Positions 45,255-48,104 of a DNA stretch of 48,104 nucleotides are shown in pieces. A program made the translations under genes and the position numbers. Source of the stretch: Myxococcota bacterium (GTDB lineage Bacteria; Myxococcota_A; UBA9160; UBA4427); contig JAPYTP010000020.1 in NCBI GenBank assembly GCA_029941885.1, positions 1 through 48,104 of the forward strand, given 5' to 3'. Below the pieces are notes generated by a model. That model worked only from the letters and a program-made list of their open reading frames with translations, was not told the DNA's origin and searched no databases. The first letter of the stretch is position 1; each line of letters begins with the position of its first letter.

Positions 45255-46550
45255 ATGAATGTGACGGAATTTCGGGCGCTGATGCGACGCGCACTCGCGC
45301 GATGGGTTTCGATTGGCGGCGTCGCCGCGATGGCACTCTTGCTCGGGTGTCACTCGCCGCTTTTCGAGCGAGAGCGGGCACCGGGCGGATTTTCCTCGGG
45401 CGGTCTAGCGGCGGTGACGGCGGCCATGCAGGACGCCGTCGACCGAGGAGAGGTCGGAGGCATCGTGACCCTGATCTACCGGCACGGTGCCGTGGCGCAG
45501 GTCAATGCCGTGGGTTGGCAGGACGAGGCCAGGACGATCCCCATGGCGAGGAATTCGATCTTCAGGATCGCTTCGATGACCAAGCCGATCACGAGTGTCG
45601 CCGCGCTGATCCTGCTGGAGGAGGGCCTTTTCGAACTCGATGACCCGATCGACCGCTGGCTGCCGGAGCTCGCCGACCGCAAGGTGTTGCGCGATCCGAC
45701 CGCGGCACTCGATTCGGGTGTGCCCGCGTCTCGTCCCATCCAGGTGATCGATCTACTCACTCATCGATCGGGGATCGTCACCCCTCGGAATGCTGCAGGC
45801 CCTTTGCGGGACGCGTTGACGGAGGCGGATGCGAATAACGCGGCCGGCTACGACCCGTGGATGGAGTGGATCGGAGCGTTGCCGCTGGCGCACGAACCGG
45901 GCAGCACCTTCAACTACGGCAATTCCCTCGATGTCCTGGGGATCTTCGTCGAACGGGTCTCCGGCATGCGGCTTCCCGACTTTCTTCACAAACGGATCTT
46001 CGAGCCGCTCGGCATGGAGGACACGGCCTTTTGGGTTCCTCCGGAAAAGCGCTCGCGAGCGGCGCGTTTGCAATCCCTCGGACGCGTCCCGGCTTCGTGG
46101 ATCCCGTCGCTCGAATCGGTCCCGGGATTTCCATCCGGCGCGGGCGGTCTGTATTCGACCGTGGACGACTATCTGAAATTCACGCGGATGTTGCTCGGCC
46201 AAGGAGCGCTGGGTGACGTGCGCGTCCTCGACCGCGTGACCGTCGAAGCGATGACCACCGATCGCCTGACTCCCGAGCAGCGCACGGGTCTGCCCTTCGG
46301 TGGACCGGAAGGCTATTGGCGGGGGCACGGCTTCGGGCTGGGTGTGGCGATCAAGGACGACGCGTTCGTCGACACCCCCGAACTGGGGATCGCGTCGGTC
46401 GGCGCGTTCGGGTGGCCCGGCGTGTTCGGGACCTGGTGGGAGGCCGATCCCGAGCAAGACATGATTCTCATTTTCATGGTTCCGGGGGGTGATGCCAAAC
46501 CGGCTCGTTGGGCATTCCAGGGGACCGCCTATCGAGCCATCGAGGATTGA
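45255..46550 (+). CDS. Lipoprotein serine hydrolase of the beta-lactamase/PBP4 fold
   Basis: A 431-residue protein. It has a lipoprotein signal with lipobox (VAAMALLLGC). The catalytic motifs are Ser-x-x-Lys in FRIASMTKPITS and Tyr-x-Asn in FNYGNSLD, with the third motif near GAFGWPGVFGTWW. These are class C beta-lactamase/EstB-like esterase features; many such proteins are esterases or peptidases rather than antibiotic hydrolases. It should sit on a membrane facing the periplasm. The start at ATG 45255 has no strong site upstream. The next gene, the likely selenoprotein, is 167 bases downstream on the same strand. Confidence 0.87.
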   Translation: MNVTEFRALMRRALARWVSIGGVAAMALLLGCHSPLFERERAPGGFSSGGLAAVTAAMQDAVDRGEVGGIVTLIYRHGAVAQVNAVGWQDEARTIPMARNSIFRIASMTKPITSVAALILLEEGLFELDDPIDRWLPELADRKVLRDPTAALDSGVPASRPIQVIDLLTHRSGIVTPRNAAGPLRDALTEADANNAAGYDPWMEWIGALPLAHEPGSTFNYGNSLDVLGIFVERVSGMRLPDFLHKRIFEPLGMEDTAFWVPPEKRSRAARLQSLGRVPASWIPSLESVPGFPSGAGGLYSTVDDYLKFTRMLLGQGALGDVRVLDRVTVEAMTTDRLTPEQRTGLPFGGPEGYWRGHGFGLGVAIKDDAFVDTPELGIASVGAFGWPGVFGTWWEADPEQDMILIFMVPGGDAKPARWAFQGTAYRAIED

Positions 46551-46717
46551 CCCGTGCAGGTGCACGCCTCGATGCATCGATACCGCCCCTCGCAGGGATT
46601 CTGTCAGACCGATCTGGGGGGAGATCTGGCCCCGTCTCGGCGCGGGGCGCCGCGACCCTCCGTGCGTCACAATGGTGCAATGGCTAGCCGGAGGCAACCG
46701 AGCAGGAGAGTTCCGAT

Positions 46718-47242
46718 ATGGACATCGAAGCGATTCAAGACATCGAACTTTTGGATTCGACGGGCACGAAAAAGCGGTTGGGCGACTATTGGGCGGAGCG
46801 GCGTGTCGTGCTCGTATTCGCGCGTCACTTCGGCTGACTTCTCTGCCGCGAGCACGCTGCGCAGTTGCGCGGAGAGTACGAGGAGATCCAGCAGCGCGGT
46901 GCAGAAGTCGTGACGATCGGTACCGGCAACGCAGACTACGCGAATGCCTTCGTGCACGACGAAGAGATCCCGTTTCCGGTACTGGTGGACGACGAAGCCA
47001 AAGCCGCGCACGCGGCGTCGATCGAACGCGTATCCGTGTTCGGCTTGTTCTCACCGGATTCCTTCCCCGGTGCCTTGCGCGCCTGGAAGGCAGGCCATCG
47101 TATCGGCAAGCCGGGCGCGAGAACCAACCAACTGGGGGGCACCTTCGTCGTGGGGCCCGGGCCGGTGGTACGCTACGAGCACCGCGACGCACACACCGCA
47201 GACCACGCTCCGATCGAGGAGATTCTCGCGGCGCTCCATTGA
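46718..47242 (+). CDS. Probable selenoprotein: AhpC-TSA_2/PRXL2/SelU-like, UxxC redox motif
   Basis: A frame of 174 codons from ATG 46718 (AGGAGAG seven bases upstream) runs to TGA 47240-47242 with one internal TGA, at 46835-46837. Reading that TGA as selenocysteine gives VLVFARHFG-U-LLCREHAAQL. The family motif is RHFGCPxCREHA, so Sec40 falls on the first redox Cys and Cys43 is the partner. The C-terminal half is family-typical (NQLGGTFVVGPG, VVRYEH, ADHAPIEEILAAL). No other stop or frameshift is present. Expected role: thioredoxin-fold peroxide or disulphide reductase in the cytoplasm. A conventional annotation would split this gene or start it downstream. The alternative is a nonsense mutation at exactly this codon. 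Confidence 0.82.
46841..46876 (+). promoter_or_regulatory. Candidate bacterial SECIS hairpin
   Basis: Just after the in-frame TGA (46835-46837), CTCT (46841-46844) pairs with AGAG (46873-46876). After one bulged G, CCGCG (46846-46850) pairs with CGCGG (46868-46872). The loop is 46851-46867, with G as its second base, 13 bases past the TGA. This fits the loose bacterial SECIS pattern (stem directly 3' of UGA, G early in the apical loop). The loop is long unless inner pairs form. Confidence 0.5.
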
Positions 47243-47367
47243 GGGCGGCGGCGCCGGACTTCGATGGGTTCTCGCCGCGCTCGCCACGTCACACCAGGAC
47301 GCACTCCAGGAGAGGGGCTCGGGAGCGCACGCCCCTTGCCCCGCAAATCGCTTGCATGAGGTAGAAA

Positions 47368-48104
47368 ATGCTCGAAGCCACGCATCAGATCGAAACTTCG
47401 GACGGAACGATGGGATGTTTCAGCGTTCATCCCGAAGAGGGCCGTGCGTATCCCGCAGTCATCCTTTACATGGATGCGCCCGGTATCCGCGAAGAGTTGC
47501 GCGAATTCTGTCGGCGAATCGCTGGCCAGGGCTATTACGTGCTCCTGCCCAATATGTACTACCGGCCGGGCACGACCCCGTTCGACTATGTCGAATTGAT
47601 GGATCCGACGACGGGCGCCGCGACGATGAAGAAGATGTTCGCGGCGATGGGAAGCCTGACGAACGAACTGGTCATGCGCGACTCGCGCGCGATGCTCGAC
47701 TTTCTGGCCACTCAATCGGCCGTAACGTCCGGCGCAAAGGGATGTATCGGCTACTGCATGAGCGGGCAGTACGTCGTTTCCGCGGCGGGAACCTTTCCCG
47801 AAGACATCGCCGCGGCGGCATCACTCTACGGCGTATCGATCGTGACGGACCAACCCGACTCCCCTCATTTGTTGGCAGATCGGATACGCGGCGAGCTGTA
47901 TCTGGGCTTCGCCGAGACGGACGAATACGTCCCGGACAACGTCGTGCCGGATCTCGTCGCCGCACTCGATGCGAACGGGGTGGCGCACCGAACGGAGACA
48001 TTCCCCACGACCCATCACGGATTCTGCTTTCCGGAGCGGGGGCCTGCGTACTCCGAGAAAGCCGCCGAAACGGTGTGGGACCGGGTGTTCGATCTGTTCA
48101 GGCG
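47368..48104 (+). CDS. Dienelactone hydrolase family protein (3' end cut by window)
   Basis: At least 245 residues, open to the right edge. It has the DLH alpha/beta-hydrolase pattern: substrate region VILYMDAPGIREELREF, Cys nucleophile in GCIGYCMSG (GxCxxG), acid Asp in FAETDEYVP and His in THHGFCFPERG. DLH enzymes open dienelactone rings or hydrolyse related esters in the cytoplasm. ATG 47368 follows GAGGTAG by a few bases. It is 125 bases downstream of the probable selenoprotein; co-transcription is possible but not shown. Confidence 0.87.
   Translation, partial: MLEATHQIETSDGTMGCFSVHPEEGRAYPAVILYMDAPGIREELREFCRRIAGQGYYVLLPNMYYRPGTTPFDYVELMDPTTGAATMKKMFAAMGSLTNELVMRDSRAMLDFLATQSAVTSGAKGCIGYCMSGQYVVSAAGTFPEDIAAAASLYGVSIVTDQPDSPHLLADRIRGELYLGFAETDEYVPDNVVPDLVAALDANGVAHRTETFPTTHHGFCFPERGPAYSEKAAETVWDRVFDLFR

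Noticed and set aside
1..48104. CRISPR array, insertion sequence or prophage
   Set aside because: No short regularly spaced repeats, transposase, integrase or phage structural genes were seen; the only tandem repeats are within the propeller protein.

Overview
The window is high-GC bacterial DNA, with about 33 genes plus several gene remnants packed on both strands. Several traits suggest an uncultured lineage of the former Deltaproteobacteria type (Myxococcota or Binatota-like): at least three proteins with PEP-CTERM tails (a fourth is variant), a single-cytochrome succinate dehydrogenase operon in C-A-B order, and many Rieske oxygenases, CoA-transferases, amidohydrolases and flavin oxidases. 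This placement is inference; there is no rRNA or other marker gene in the window.

Layout. 0.2-6.4 kb: a TetR regulator, a phytanoyl-CoA dioxygenase relic, a stand-alone GcvT-like methyltransferase and two tandem CrtI/PYROXD2-type flavoproteins. 6.5-12.7 kb: an S9-peptidase-like protein that lacks its catalytic Ser and His, a divergently encoded exported flavin amine oxidase with a PKD domain and a PEP-CTERM-like tail, and a LytS/LytTR two-component pair. 12.7-19.4 kb: an amine catabolism block made of a dimethylglycine/sarcosine dehydrogenase-like fusion, a PuuB-like FAD oxidase that appears to start at CTG, a Rieske oxygenase and a class III aminotransferase. 19.8-22.8 kb: an N-terminally eroded CaiB/BaiF CoA-transferase, and an amidohydrolase coupled to a lactonase-like metallo-beta-lactamase. 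23.2-28.1 kb: a PEP-CTERM protein and sdhCAB. 28.1-32.7 kb: a DUF5916 outer-membrane protein, a limonene-epoxide-hydrolase-like protein, a small beta-barrel and a frameshifted lipoprotein. 33.4-40.2 kb: two PEP-CTERM proteins flanking a 1344-residue secreted protein with 14 propeller repeats, thrombospondin type 3 calcium repeats and two CxxCH haem sites, then a short-chain dehydrogenase fragment. 40.3-48.1 kb: an alpha/beta hydrolase, an uncharacterised 213-residue protein, a ring-hydroxylating oxygenase that has lost its Rieske cluster segment, a beta-barrel, a serine hydrolase of the beta-lactamase fold, a probable selenoprotein and a dienelactone hydrolase.

Two things stand out. First, the gene at 46718-47242 reads through an in-frame TGA that sits exactly at the first Cys of the CxxC of the AhpC-TSA_2/PRXL2/SelU family, giving UxxC, and a hairpin of bacterial SECIS type follows it. 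Second, several catabolic genes are intact around a missing active centre or are plainly decayed (PhyH, S9, Rieske oxygenase, CoA-transferase, SDR). This indicates either ongoing gene loss or repurposing, or local assembly faults that read mapping would expose. No tRNA, rRNA, CRISPR array, insertion sequence or phage gene was recognised.
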